A DNA stretch of 56,794 nt, taken from contig JAQWFQ010000031.1 in the NCBI GenBank assembly GCA_029238665.1, positions 1-56,794 on the forward strand. Reading direction: 5' to 3'. The notes under the pieces are model-generated. The model was not told where the DNA came from, ran no database searches, and saw only the letters and a program-made list of their open reading frames with translations. Below, piece after piece: positions 23,707 to 33,032 of this stretch; positions within the stretch are counted from its first letter, which is position 1, and every line of letters starts with the position of its first letter. Both the position numbers and the translations under genes were made by a program. Source of the stretch: Crocinitomicaceae bacterium. Its GTDB lineage: Bacteria > Bacteroidota > Bacteroidia > Flavobacteriales_D > Crocinitomicaceae.

Positions 23707-26682
23707 ATGAAACTAACCCTCACACTACTCCTTTCCAGCATAAGTTTAATTTGTTCATCACAAGTAAAGGAATTAAAAATTGCTCAAGAAAAAGGTCGTA
23801 TTCAACTAGAAAAAAGCCGTTATTCGAACAATAGTTCAGCAACTAAATCGCTTTATGTTAATCCGTTTATTGGAACTGGAGGACACGGCCATACCTACCC
23901 TGGTGCATCAGCCCCATTTGGAATGATGCAACTAAGCCCTGATACGCGTTACGAAGGATGGGATGGTTGTTCTGGATACCATTACTCCGACTCAATAATT
24001 TATGGTTTCAGCCACACGCATTTAAGCGGAACTGGCATTCCAGACTATGCTGACCTGCTTATTGTTCCTCAGAATGGAAAACCTAAAACTACCCCTGGAT
24101 ACCTAGATAAAAATGGATATGGAGACTACTTCTCACATGAATTAGAAAGTGCTTCGCCTGGCTTTTATAGCGTACACCTAAACCAAGGGGACATTGATGT
24201 GCGTTTAACGGTAAGCGAACGTGCAGGTTTTCATGAGTACACATTCAATAACCCTGAAGGGGAGAAATCAATTCTTATTGATCTAGATCATCGAGACAAA
24301 CTCTTAAGTAGCGCAATTAATATTCTTGATAAAACAACACTTTCAGGACATCGAATATCTGAAGATTGGGCATCAGAGCAACATTTCTACTTTCACCTAA
24401 CCCTTGATACGCCTTATAAAAAAGCACGCGCCATTCAACACAAAGGAAAAAATAAACTCTTACTAATATTCCCTAAAGAAACGCGCAAAATAAATATTAA
24501 AGTGGGGATGTCAGCTGTAGATGAAGAAGGTGCAGAACTAAATCTGGAATCCGAAATTAGTGATTGGAACTTCAATAAAGCTAAGGCTAAAGTAACACGC
24601 AGTTGGAATAAAGAATTAAATAAAATATCATTTGTTTCTTTTGACAAAGAAATTATGACAAACTTCTATACGGCTTTATATCATTCATTTCTAGCTCCAA
24701 ACATTTTTAATGATGTCGACGGGAGGTATCGTGGAAGAGATAAAAACATACATACATTAGCAAAAGGTGAAAGCGATAACTATACTGTATTTTCACTCTG
24801 GGATACATACCGTGCTACCCACCCACTATATACTTTAATACAGGTAAAACGTACCAATGATTTCATCAATACATTTCTACGTCAATTTGAACAAGATGGT
24901 GATTTACCTGTATGGGAACTTGCTGCAAATGAAACTGAATGTATGATTGGGTATCACAGCGTGTCTGTTATTGCCGATGCCTACACCAAAGGAATTAGAA
25001 GCTATGACGTTGACCTTGCACGTAAAGCAATGATTGCCACTGCTAATGCTAACGAGTTTGGAAAAGTTGGATTTCAAACAAATGGATACATAAATGCTGG
25101 TGATGAACCTGAATCTGTTTCTAAAACCTTAGAATATGCATACGATGATTTTTGCATTGGGTTGATGGAAGAAGGAAATGAATCCTTTAAAGCATCAAAT
25201 ACAGCGTACAATTTCGTAAACGCCTTTGATCCCTCTACAAAGTTTATGAGAGCAAGGCGCAGCGGGAAATGGTTCTCCCCTTTTAACCCAGCAGAAGTCA
25301 ATTTTAATTATACAGAGGCAAATAGTTGGCAATACTCTCTGTATGCTCCACATGCCATTGGTGTATTGACCGATATGCTTGGCGGAAAAGACTCTCTAGA
25401 ACTATGGTTAGACCGCCTCTTTACAACGGAATCTAAACTTTCAGGGAGACATCAGGTAGATATCACAGGGTTAATTGGACAATATGCACATGGAAACGAA
25501 CCCTCGCACCATATGGCCTACTTATACAATTACACAAACGCACCTGAAAAAACACAATATTACACCGACAAAATCCTTAACGAATTATACTCAAACATGC
25601 CAAACGGCCTTTCTGGAAATGAAGATTGCGGACAAATGTCTTCTTGGTATGTATTGAGTGCTTTAGGCTTTTACCAGATAGCACCCGGAAACCCAAACTA
25701 CGAAATTGGACGACCATTAATGAATGAAGCTATCGTTCAATTAGAAAATGGTAAAATACTATCAATCAGTGTTAAAAACAACAGTAAAAACAATAAGTAC
25801 ATCCAGTCTATACTACACAATGGTCAACCACTTAAAAGAAACTACATCAAACACAGTGAACTAATATCGGGTAGTCATTTTGAAATCTTAATGGGACCAA
25901 CTCCAAAACAAAACCGAAAGCAACTACCGCATGCTCCAACAATAGAAAGTCTACCCAAGGACTTTGTACCCCTCCCATTCTTTAACCAGACAGAACATGT
26001 TTTTATCGATGAAATCGCAATTAGCCTAGATGCCATTAAAAATGGAGAAACACAATTGTTTTACACCCTAGATGGCTCAGAGCCAACACATAAATCAACA
26101 CTTTATACAACTGCAATTATAATTACTGAAACAACAACAATAAGAGCTATAGCATACAACAAACATGGAAAAAGCGCAGTTATAACAAATGATTTTATAA
26201 AGAAAGATCAAGGAGTTAGCTTAGCACTAGAGTCAGAATATGCAAGTCAATACGCAGCTGCTGGAGAGTTCACGCTTATCGATGAAACACGTGGTACAAA
26301 CGAATACAGAACTGGAGATTGGCAAGGTTACTGGGCACAAGACCTCGTAGCTGAAGTGAGTTTTGATAAACCAAGGCAACTAGAAACCATAGGTCTAGGC
26401 GTATTATCCGACATGAAGTCATGGATATTTTTACCACGTAAAATTGAATTTCTTGTTTCTTATGACGGAGAGACATTTGAATCCTTGGAAACCATAAAGG
26501 TAGACACACCTTTAAAAAGCGACATGTATCCTCACCATCAAAACTTTCAAACAAAAACAAACTCAACACAGAAAATTTCAAAAATACGTGTCATTGCTAA
26601 TAACCATGGGAAATGCCCTGAATGGCATCTTGGAAACGGAAATGATACATGGTTATTTGCAGATGAAATCTTTTTCAATTAA
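23707..26682 (+). CDS. GH92 family alpha-mannosidase with chitobiase-C-like and discoidin-like domains
   Basis: I chose ATG 23707, 1 bp after the ROK stop, which gives a signal peptide (KLTLTLLLSSISLICSS) and 991 residues. The GH92 signature VNPFIGTGGHGHTYPGASAP starts near residue 50, followed by SGYHYSD, FSHTHLSGTG, and in the catalytic half LWDTYRATHPLY, GNEPSHH and GNEDCGQMSSWYVLSALGFY. GH92 enzymes are calcium-dependent exo-alpha-mannosidases acting on N-glycans and yeast mannan. Residues about 775-850 form a chitobiase/hexosaminidase C-terminal domain (FYTLDGSEPT) and about 860-991 a discoidin-like module. No SusC/D pair is nearby and no T9SS tail is visible. Confidence 0.93.
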   Translation: MKLTLTLLLSSISLICSSQVKELKIAQEKGRIQLEKSRYSNNSSATKSLYVNPFIGTGGHGHTYPGASAPFGMMQLSPDTRYEGWDGCSGYHYSDSIIYGFSHTHLSGTGIPDYADLLIVPQNGKPKTTPGYLDKNGYGDYFSHELESASPGFYSVHLNQGDIDVRLTVSERAGFHEYTFNNPEGEKSILIDLDHRDKLLSSAINILDKTTLSGHRISEDWASEQHFYFHLTLDTPYKKARAIQHKGKNKLLLIFPKETRKINIKVGMSAVDEEGAELNLESEISDWNFNKAKAKVTRSWNKELNKISFVSFDKEIMTNFYTALYHSFLAPNIFNDVDGRYRGRDKNIHTLAKGESDNYTVFSLWDTYRATHPLYTLIQVKRTNDFINTFLRQFEQDGDLPVWELAANETECMIGYHSVSVIADAYTKGIRSYDVDLARKAMIATANANEFGKVGFQTNGYINAGDEPESVSKTLEYAYDDFCIGLMEEGNESFKASNTAYNFVNAFDPSTKFMRARRSGKWFSPFNPAEVNFNYTEANSWQYSLYAPHAIGVLTDMLGGKDSLELWLDRLFTTESKLSGRHQVDITGLIGQYAHGNEPSHHMAYLYNYTNAPEKTQYYTDKILNELYSNMPNGLSGNEDCGQMSSWYVLSALGFYQIAPGNPNYEIGRPLMNEAIVQLENGKILSISVKNNSKNNKYIQSILHNGQPLKRNYIKHSELISGSHFEILMGPTPKQNRKQLPHAPTIESLPKDFVPLPFFNQTEHVFIDEIAISLDAIKNGETQLFYTLDGSEPTHKSTLYTTAIIITETTTIRAIAYNKHGKSAVITNDFIKKDQGVSLALESEYASQYAAAGEFTLIDETRGTNEYRTGDWQGYWAQDLVAEVSFDKPRQLETIGLGVLSDMKSWIFLPRKIEFLVSYDGETFESLETIKVDTPLKSDMYPHHQNFQTKTNSTQKISKIRVIANNHGKCPEWHLGNGNDTWLFADEIFFN

Positions 26683-26705
26683 TATCAGAAAAACTGGTGT
26701 CTTAA

Positions 26706-27515
26706 ATGCATGAAATCCACTTATATCAACCCATTAGTATCCCCCTGATTTATTTAGACCCAATATACGAGGTGCCCGAATATGTCATTGCCCTTGCATT
26801 CTTCACCCCTATTATACTAGGTGCTTTCTTACTGGCGCGTAACAAACGATTCAATAAACAGTGGAAAGCTGGAGTTTTTCCGGAAAAATACAAATTCAAT
26901 CAAGATCATTTACTAGAAGCATATCTATCTCTAGCAGCATTATTCATACAAAATCAAAAAAAAGAACATGGTCAAAAAATTGTTTTTGTAAACAGTTATT
27001 TCAACCGCTATTTCAAAAAAAGCAACTACAACTTTAGTGACTCATTACGTTACTCATTCAAACACCCCGTCAAGCCAAATACAGTAACAAACTGGTTGAA
27101 AAAGCACATCATCAATAAAACAGAGCGTATACACATCATTTACTTCTTGGTTGGAATAACAATGATTGATGGTAAAGTCGCCTTACAAGACAAAAAATTA
27201 CTCGCTTTAATCAGCATTCAACTCAAACTTGATTTAAACGACCTGGAACAAATACTTGCGATGTATGCTTCTTACCAGGAAAACAATCGCGTTAAAGGCA
27301 AATACAACAAGTCAAACCGGCGTATTCAGGCTACAATAATACTTGGACTGAAAGCGGAATCTAATGCGGATGAAATAAAAAAGGCATATCGAAAAATGGT
27401 AAAATTACATCACCCAGATAAATTTGAAAATGCACCTCCACAACAAATTAAAATAGCGCAAGAAAAATTCATTCAAATTCAACATGCATACGAAATTTTG
27501 AATGAGAAACATTGA
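26706..27515 (+). CDS. DnaJ-domain protein with TerB-like region, membrane-anchored (DjlA-like)
   Basis: A hydrophobic segment (about residues 25-45, YVIALAFFTPIILGAFLLA) is followed by a helical TerB-like region (about 65-205; FLVGITMIDGKVALQDKKLLALI is typical) and a C-terminal J domain (about 205-269) with the HPD motif in LHHPDKF and the AYRKMVK helix. This order matches DjlA-type co-chaperones, which anchor DnaK near the membrane. The length is 269 residues. It lies 23 bp after the GH92 gene and converges on the acyl-CoA reductase gene with 5 bp between stops. Confidence 0.8.
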   Translation: MHEIHLYQPISIPLIYLDPIYEVPEYVIALAFFTPIILGAFLLARNKRFNKQWKAGVFPEKYKFNQDHLLEAYLSLAALFIQNQKKEHGQKIVFVNSYFNRYFKKSNYNFSDSLRYSFKHPVKPNTVTNWLKKHIINKTERIHIIYFLVGITMIDGKVALQDKKLLALISIQLKLDLNDLEQILAMYASYQENNRVKGKYNKSNRRIQATIILGLKAESNADEIKKAYRKMVKLHHPDKFENAPPQQIKIAQEKFIQIQHAYEILNEKH

Positions 27516-27520
27516 GCCCG

Positions 27521-28564
27521 CTAAAGGCCTTCCAGCCAACGCATAACATCTACACCGTCGGCATAGTCGTCTAACGCTGGACACTGTGCTGCTCCAAAAC
27601 CAATATGCGATCTACCTACCACGGCTTGAATTTGATCTTTATTTTCCTGTATATACCTGTCAACTTCGTCTTTCGATTTATAAAACTGATAATGAAGCAT
27701 CGATAAAGGAGAGAATAATTCTGTTGACTCCCTTAATAACACAAAGTTGTTATCAAATAAAACGTGTTTATTCATTAAGAACACAGCCTTGTTGTAGTCA
27801 TAATTATTACCATACTTATTGTTATGAATAATGTCCCCGTGGTCAATCACCCCTTCAAAAAAACGACTTAACTCAAAACCTTCAGGCAACAACAAGTGAG
27901 ATACGTTTCTACACCCCAGCCCAAAGTAATTAAAAACATCATGTCCCAATCGACTCATTTCCTCTGGAGTTTCATCACCATCCAAAATGGCAATTGACGT
28001 TCTGTTTTTTCTAAATATATGTGGATACTTTCCAAAATACTCTTCGAAAAATTTCAAAGAATTATCACTTCCAGTAGCTATAACAGCCTCAATATCCCTC
28101 ACTCTACCTGTTGTAAATTCAATTCTACCCTTTAATTCAGGTAAAAACTCCAATAAGTGTGAACCAAGTGCTGGAAGCAATGTTTTATCATCAGAACTTA
28201 ACTTGCAAATGGCTTTATTACCAGACAGTAAAACGCATAAAAAATCATGGAAACCTACCAACGGAATATTTCCAGCCATAATAATAGCTACGCGTTTAGG
28301 TGATTCAGAAAAAGAGTAAGCATCTACCCAAGTTTCGAGTTCAGCTTGGTTTAAACGCGCACCCAAGGCCATTAAAATTTGTCGCACGTTCTCCTTTGTA
28401 AACCAACCATTGTAAGACACCTGACGGTTAATCAACACATTCAATGCGTCGTATTCTTTTTTAGTTACTCCTACAGAGAAATCGACCCAATCCTTATTTC
28501 CACCCAACGAGACCATCAATGTTCCCAACTGAAGAAATCCCTTAATTATATTTTCTTGTTTCAC
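27521..28564 (-). CDS. Acyl-CoA reductase (LuxC family)
   Basis: This 347-residue protein starts with GTG at 28564. It has the LuxC/acyl-CoA reductase pattern: VAIIMAGNIPLVGFHDFL (nucleotide-binding start), ICKLSSDD, VIATGSDNSLKFFEEYF, and FGLGCRNVSHLLLPEG with the likely catalytic Cys. Such enzymes reduce fatty acyl groups to aldehydes with NADPH, as in bioluminescence operons. There is no LuxA/B/D next to it, so a lipid or aldehyde role is more likely than light production. It is divergent from the ferredoxin gene (112 bp between). Confidence 0.85.
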   Translation of the reverse strand: MKQENIIKGFLQLGTLMVSLGGNKDWVDFSVGVTKKEYDALNVLINRQVSYNGWFTKENVRQILMALGARLNQAELETWVDAYSFSESPKRVAIIMAGNIPLVGFHDFLCVLLSGNKAICKLSSDDKTLLPALGSHLLEFLPELKGRIEFTTGRVRDIEAVIATGSDNSLKFFEEYFGKYPHIFRKNRTSIAILDGDETPEEMSRLGHDVFNYFGLGCRNVSHLLLPEGFELSRFFEGVIDHGDIIHNNKYGNNYDYNKAVFLMNKHVLFDNNFVLLRESTELFSPLSMLHYQFYKSKDEVDRYIQENKDQIQAVVGRSHIGFGAAQCPALDDYADGVDVMRWLEGL

Positions 28565-28627
28565 GCTGTAAAATTATCGCATCTAACCGAATATCCTACC
28601 CCGAACAACATTTTTTAAGCATTTTAC

Positions 28628-29024
<397 letters not shown>

Positions 29025-29048
29025 ATTGCACTATTTTAAATACTTATG

Positions 29049-29081
29049 ATCTGCTAACCAAAAGTTAGCAGATTTTTTTTT
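29049..29081 (+). terminator. Rho-independent terminator after the ferredoxin gene
   Basis: A perfect 10-bp stem (ATCTGCTAAC / GTTAGCAGAT) with a 5-base loop is followed by a run of nine T. It separates ferredoxin transcription from the SRP RNA gene. Confidence 0.85.
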
Positions 29082-29100
29082 GCTTTCTTTTCAATTTCCA

Positions 29101-29130
29101 TTGTGAAAATGAATATTCGTATTACTTTTG
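29101..29130 (+). promoter_or_regulatory. Promoter of the SRP RNA gene
   Basis: TTG at 29101-29103 and TACTTTTG at 29123-29130 are separated by exactly 19 bp, a full match to the Bacteroidota housekeeping promoter. The RNA 5' end predicted from its terminal stem (29136) is 6 bp downstream, which calibrates the start-point distance for the other promoters in this window. Confidence 0.7.
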
Positions 29131-29135
29131 CAGCT

Positions 29136-29233
29136 GGGGTAAGTCTTGTACGACCAGCTCCCTCTGAATCCTCCAGGACGGGAACGTAGCAAAGGTAAGA
29201 GGTTGAGCGGTGCGATATAAGTAGCTTACCCCT
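29136..29233 (+). ncRNA. ffs: Signal recognition particle RNA, small bacterial type (4.5S-like)
   Basis: The ends form an 8-bp closing stem (GGGGTAAG at 29136-29143 with CTTACCCC at 29225-29232). Inside are the familiar blocks of Bacteroidota SRP RNA: TCTTGTACGACCAGCTCC near the 5' end, the CGGGAACGTAGCAA apical region that contacts Ffh (GGAA tetraloop and symmetric loop), and GGTTGAGCGGTGCGATATAAG on the 3' side. The RNA is about 98 nt and acts with Ffh to target membrane proteins during translation. A short T stretch follows and may serve as terminator. Confidence 0.92.
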
Positions 29234-29337
29234 CTTTTGTACCCCAAACTTTTTTCTTGCCTGTCAAAATAAAACGAAATAACACCACGTTTTTCACACA
29301 TTCTAATAGCTTTGTATTGAACCCAATCTTATTACAT

Positions 29338-29994
29338 ATGAAGTTTTTTATTGACACAGCCAATTTAGCCGAAATAAAAGAAGCAAACAATCTTGGTATT
29401 TTAGATGGAGTTACAACAAACCCTTCGTTAATGGCAAAAGAAGGTATAACTGGCGAAGTCAATATATTAAAACACTATGTAGACATTTGTAATATCGTAG
29501 ACGGACCTGTAAGTGCAGAGGTTATTTCAACCGATTATAAAGGAATTGTACGCGAGGGAGAATATTTAGCAACATTACACAAAAATATAGTAGTCAAAGT
29601 TCCGATGATTCTTGATGGAATTAAAGCAATAAAACATTTTTCAAAAAAAGGAATAAAAACAAATTGCACACTGATATTCTCTGCTGGACAGGCTTTGTTG
29701 GCTGCAAAAGCAGGCGCAACCTACATATCCCCTTTCTTAGGCCGCTTAGATGACATATCGGCAAATGGAATTGATTTAGTAGGTCAAATTCGACACATAT
29801 ACAACAACTATACATTTGACACCCAAATTCTCGCAGCTTCTGTAAGGCATCCAATGCACATTATCAACTGCGCTGAGCTAGGTGCTGATGTTGCAACATG
29901 CCCATTAAAAGCAATTAAAGCCTTAGCAAACCACCCATTAACAAGTTCAGGGTTAGAAACATTTTTAGCTGATCATGCTAAAGGAAATAGCTAA
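29338..29994 (+). CDS. Transaldolase / fructose-6-phosphate aldolase (TalC-MipB family)
   Basis: The start at ATG 29338 gives [13 protein letters not shown], the conserved family beginning, and 218 residues; the longer frame runs into the SRP RNA. Further motifs are [28 protein letters not shown] with the Schiff-base Lys, [30 protein letters not shown] and ILAASVRHP. Most small enzymes of this type act as transaldolases in the pentose phosphate pathway, a few as fructose-6-phosphate aldolases. A TAGCTTTG at 29307-29314 resembles a -7 box but has no fitting -33 element. Confidence 0.92.
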   Translation: MKFFIDTANLAEIKEANNLGILDGVTTNPSLMAKEGITGEVNILKHYVDICNIVDGPVSAEVISTDYKGIVREGEYLATLHKNIVVKVPMILDGIKAIKHFSKKGIKTNCTLIFSAGQALLAAKAGATYISPFLGRLDDISANGIDLVGQIRHIYNNYTFDTQILAASVRHPMHIINCAELGADVATCPLKAIKALANHPLTSSGLETFLADHAKGNS

Positions 29995-30003
29995 TTTATA
30001 ACG

Positions 30004-30459
30004 CTATTGATCCCTCAATTCAATAAATGCCTTTATTTTTTCATTTTCGATAAGCACGGTTAAATTATAATACGCTAACTTCCACTTACCTTTTCGCTTA
30101 ACCATAACGCCAGACCCGCGACAATCACGCATCCACGTATCTAAATCTTCATCAAACCAGGCGACTTTTTTATCCTTAGAAAAATTCCATCGACGATTAC
30201 TCGCCTTAAAACTCCACGCCTTTCCTTTATCAAAATAAGGTTTTGAAAACTTGGAAAATTCAGTTTTCCCCCAGCGCTCACCATCTGCCGTGCCTAGGAA
30301 CACAAAAGACTCATCCATCAACTCAAAATACATATCGTAATCTGCATTAGTCGCTGCAAGGTGCCAGTCATCCATCATTCTGTTTAAATCAAACTTAACG
30401 GTGTCTGACCGAAATGAGATACAAGACAAAGCGACAGTTATTATGAGAACATACTTCAT
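30004..30459 (-). CDS. Exported SnoaL-like / NTF2-like protein
   Basis: A 151-residue protein with a short signal peptide (KYVLIITVALSCISF; possibly a lipoprotein, though the Cys context is poor). The rest has the NTF2/SnoaL pattern: MMDDWHLAATNADYDMYFELMDESFVFLGT, GKTEF, KVAWFDEDLDTWM, and RGSGVMVKRKGKWKLAYYNLTV. These cone-shaped folds often bind small hydrophobic molecules or form enzyme accessory units. A precise role is unknown. It converges on the transaldolase gene, 9 bp between stops. Confidence 0.75.
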   Translation of the reverse strand: MKYVLIITVALSCISFRSDTVKFDLNRMMDDWHLAATNADYDMYFELMDESFVFLGTADGERWGKTEFSKFSKPYFDKGKAWSFKASNRRWNFSKDKKVAWFDEDLDTWMRDCRGSGVMVKRKGKWKLAYYNLTVLIENEKIKAFIELRDQ

Positions 30460-30477
30460 TTAATCCGTTTTTATTCA

Positions 30478-30512
30478 TAAAAAAAAGGCCGCTTAAAAGA
30501 AAGCGACCTTTA
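30478..30512 (-). terminator. Rho-independent terminator of the S8 protease gene
   Basis: On the minus strand an 11-bp stem (AAAGGTCGCTT / AAGCGGCCTTT, one G-U pair) with a 6-base loop precedes a run of T. It lies 20 bp beyond the protease stop and before the SnoaL-like gene. Confidence 0.8.
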
Positions 30513-30531
30513 AAACTACTGTTTTTTTAAT

Positions 30532-32103
30532 TTATTTTGACATCTTAGCCTTCTCTATTGCTAAACATGCATCAACTGCATTTTTAACATTTACAACACC
30601 ACCTGTAACAGATAATGTTCCAAAGTCAGCCATTTTTTTAGTTCCAGGGTGAATTTTTTCAACCCCCTTATAAGAAGTAGCCGAAGATAAAATTACATCA
30701 GCAATTTCTTTCATAGACATTTCTGGAAAGTAAGACTTTAACATTGCAGCAACACCAGAAACCATTGGACAAGCCATTGATGTTCCCTGTAATGTCATGT
30801 AATCACTTTGAGGAACTGAATTGTATATTTCAGAACCTGGAGCAAAAACATCTACCCCATTCTGCCCAAAGTTTGAGAACGAAGAAGGCAATTTATCCTT
30901 CTTATCTTTTGTTGAAGAACCAATTGTTAAAAAGTGGTCTAATTTTTCAGACTGAAAAGAATAAACAGATGTTGGGAAGTTTGATTCCGTATCAATGTCT
31001 TTATGATCATTACCAGCAGCGTGAATACATAAAACACCTTTTGAATCAGCATATCTAAACGCTTCATAAACTGCTTTTTGATGTGGAGAATATGCTTTAC
31101 CAAAAGACATATTAATAACCTTAGCACCGTTGTCAACTGCATAGCGAATAGCCAAAGCAATATCTTTATCAAACTCATCTCCATTTGGAACAGCTCTCAA
31201 AGACATCAGTAAAACATTCTCAGCGACACCGTCACCACCTAAATCATTTCCTCTAATAGCTCCAACAATACCCCCTACGTGAGTTCCGTGTAATGCATCT
31301 GGACCTTCAACATCATTGTTACCATATCTAACATCTGCGAAATCATCTGGATTGTCACCAACAACTGCACGTCCGTCAAAGTTAGGATCTAAATGTGTAT
31401 CCAACATTCCTTGAATCTGCTCTTTTTGAGCGTTCATTGCATCTTCAGAAAGGTCACCACTCAAGATAGCAGCAGCCATTCCTTTCATTTGCATTTTATC
31501 TGCTGAAGGCTTCCACTTCTTCAAATCCTTCATTGTATAGTCCTCCTTACCAATCTCTTTGGCTACCATTTCAGGGATTGAAGAAATCATTGGTATCATC
31601 ATATCGATCTGACTCAAATACCCTTCATATTTTGCTCTGTCACCCTTAACTTCTAGAGTTACTTTTTTTAATAAGTCCTTTTCTTTTCCTGTTAACGTTC
31701 CTGCTTCTCTCTTCTCTGATAAATTAGCATAGATACGCGTTTTTTCTAAACGCATATCATTTGCATTTTCGCCTGCAGCATTCCCTAAAAAATTCCACCC
31801 GTGAACATCATCAATGTATCCATTTTTATCATCATCAATGCCATTACCAGCAATCTCATCTGTATTTACCCAAATTTTACCTCTTAAATCTTCGTGCTCA
31901 ATATCAACCCCAGAATCGATAATAGCTACAATTACAGTTTTAGACTTACGTTTCTTTAATTTCTTGTACGCCTTCTCTGTCTGCATTCCAGATCCTCCTC
32001 CATTATACCAATTAAGGACTTTTTTATCTACCTGACCGTAAACTGAGCTTGTTGCACTAAAAACAAATAGGCTTAGCGTTAGTTTAATTACAATTTTATT
32101 CAT
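30532..32103 (-). CDS. S8 family serine peptidase (subtilase), secreted
   Basis: The 523-residue protein has a signal peptide (about residues 1-24). The catalytic triad is Asp63 (AIIDSGVD), His272 (LHGTHVGG) and Ser442 (QGTSMACP), with the oxyanion Asn in HAAGND. The Asp-His distance of about 209 residues is unusually large because of an inserted, charged, helical region at about 112-240 (ETxx, KEKDLLKK, MISSIPEMV stretches). No inhibitor I9 prodomain and no T9SS tail are seen, so it may stay in the periplasm. It is transcribed alone and ends in its own terminator. Confidence 0.92.
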   Translation of the reverse strand: MNKIVIKLTLSLFVFSATSSVYGQVDKKVLNWYNGGGSGMQTEKAYKKLKKRKSKTVIVAIIDSGVDIEHEDLRGKIWVNTDEIAGNGIDDDKNGYIDDVHGWNFLGNAAGENANDMRLEKTRIYANLSEKREAGTLTGKEKDLLKKVTLEVKGDRAKYEGYLSQIDMMIPMISSIPEMVAKEIGKEDYTMKDLKKWKPSADKMQMKGMAAAILSGDLSEDAMNAQKEQIQGMLDTHLDPNFDGRAVVGDNPDDFADVRYGNNDVEGPDALHGTHVGGIVGAIRGNDLGGDGVAENVLLMSLRAVPNGDEFDKDIALAIRYAVDNGAKVINMSFGKAYSPHQKAVYEAFRYADSKGVLCIHAAGNDHKDIDTESNFPTSVYSFQSEKLDHFLTIGSSTKDKKDKLPSSFSNFGQNGVDVFAPGSEIYNSVPQSDYMTLQGTSMACPMVSGVAAMLKSYFPEMSMKEIADVILSSATSYKGVEKIHPGTKKMADFGTLSVTGGVVNVKNAVDACLAIEKAKMSK

Positions 32104-32444
32104 GTTCTCTTTTTAAAAGATTATTATATACAGCCTAAAAATAGAATTATTCTTTTGAATCCAATTACATTAATTAACCTTTCGGTGTATATTTACTCCT
32201 GTAGGGTAGAAATTAATGACAAGTGGTAAGGTGAAAAGACATACTCTACAATCAATAAAACCTCAAAGGAAATCACTACACACAACCAATAAGTCACAAA
32301 CAAACAGGGAGTTAACTCATTGGACAAATACCCTATTGAAACACCTTTAGTACACGAATAAATTCTGTTACAAATAGATAATAAGATCTTTGTGAGGATT
32401 AACTCAAAGAATTTATATTTTTACAGTCTTCAAAACTATATACA
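32104..32444. other. 341-bp divergent intergenic region
   Basis: The stretch separates the divergent S8 protease and DUF5606 genes and is AT-rich. On the plus strand, TTG at 32390-32392 and TATATTTT at 32414-32421 (21-bp spacing) make a weak promoter candidate for the DUF5606 gene. A 44-codon frame (32216-32350) has no recognisable family and is not called. No RNA family or strong palindrome was seen. Confidence 0.4.
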
Positions 32445-32987
32445 ATGGATTTATCAGGTATCATATCTATCTCTGGACGACCAGGATTATTTAAAGTAGT
32501 TGCTCAAGGAAAAAGCAACATTATTGTCGAATCATTGACAGACAAAAAACGTTTTCCAGCATATTCAGCAGATAGGATTTCTGCGCTAGATGACATCAGT
32601 ATATACACACATGAAAATGACAAGCCTATAAAAGAAATCTTCAAGGATATCTTAACAAAAACACAAGGTAAAGAAGCGATATCTCACAAGGAAAGTATCA
32701 ATACACTTATCGAATTCTTGTCTGACATCCTACCAAATTATGATGAAGACCGTGTTTATCCTTCTGATATTAAAAAATTATTTCAATGGTTTAACTTATT
32801 AGTTAAATCTGGACATTTAAAATTAGAAGTAAAAGAAGCTCCTAAGAAAAAGTCTCCTGCCAAAAAGAAAGAAACTAAAGAGAAGGAAGATAAGCCGAAG
32901 AAAGCTGTTGCAAAGAAAAAGACACCCGCTAAAAAAACCGCAGCGAAAGGTGAAAAACCAAAAGCGAAATCAACCGTAAAAAAATAA
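32445..32987 (+). CDS. DUF5606 family protein with lysine/alanine-rich tail
   Basis: The folded part (residues about 1-130) begins MDLSGIISISGRPGLFKVV and continues with ESLTDKKRFPAYSADRISALDDISIYT, as in the Bacteroidota family DUF5606, followed by a helical YPSDIKKLFQWFNLLVKSG segment. The C-terminal 50 residues are almost all Lys, Ala, Pro and Glu with KKKSPAKKK and AKKKTPAKK motifs, like histone H1-type tails, suggesting nucleic-acid binding. The function of the family is unknown. A clean terminator ends the transcript. Confidence 0.85.
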   Translation: MDLSGIISISGRPGLFKVVAQGKSNIIVESLTDKKRFPAYSADRISALDDISIYTHENDKPIKEIFKDILTKTQGKEAISHKESINTLIEFLSDILPNYDEDRVYPSDIKKLFQWFNLLVKSGHLKLEVKEAPKKKSPAKKKETKEKEDKPKKAVAKKKTPAKKTAAKGEKPKAKSTVKK

Positions 32988-32998
32988 CACACAATTCT

Positions 32999-33022
32999 AA
33001 AGTCGGTAGCCCGACTTTTTTT
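32999..33022 (+). terminator. Rho-independent terminator after the DUF5606 gene
   Basis: An 8-bp stem (AAAGTCGG / CCGACTTT) with a 4-base loop is followed by seven T in total. It ends just before the start codon of the M3 peptidase gene. Confidence 0.75.
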
Positions 33023-33032
33023 ATGCCCTTTT

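Noticed and set aside
27521-28564. Bioluminescence operon
   Set aside because: Only a LuxC-family gene is present; luciferase genes are absent and such reductases are common in non-luminous Bacteroidota.
30532-32103. T9SS sorting domain on the S8 protease
   Set aside because: The C-terminus ends soon after the catalytic domain and has no NPxxG or GxYxL pattern.
32216-32350. A 44-codon plus-strand frame in the S8/DUF5606 intergenic region
   Set aside because: It is short, has no recognisable family and only basic/polar composition, and lies in AT-rich intergenic DNA.
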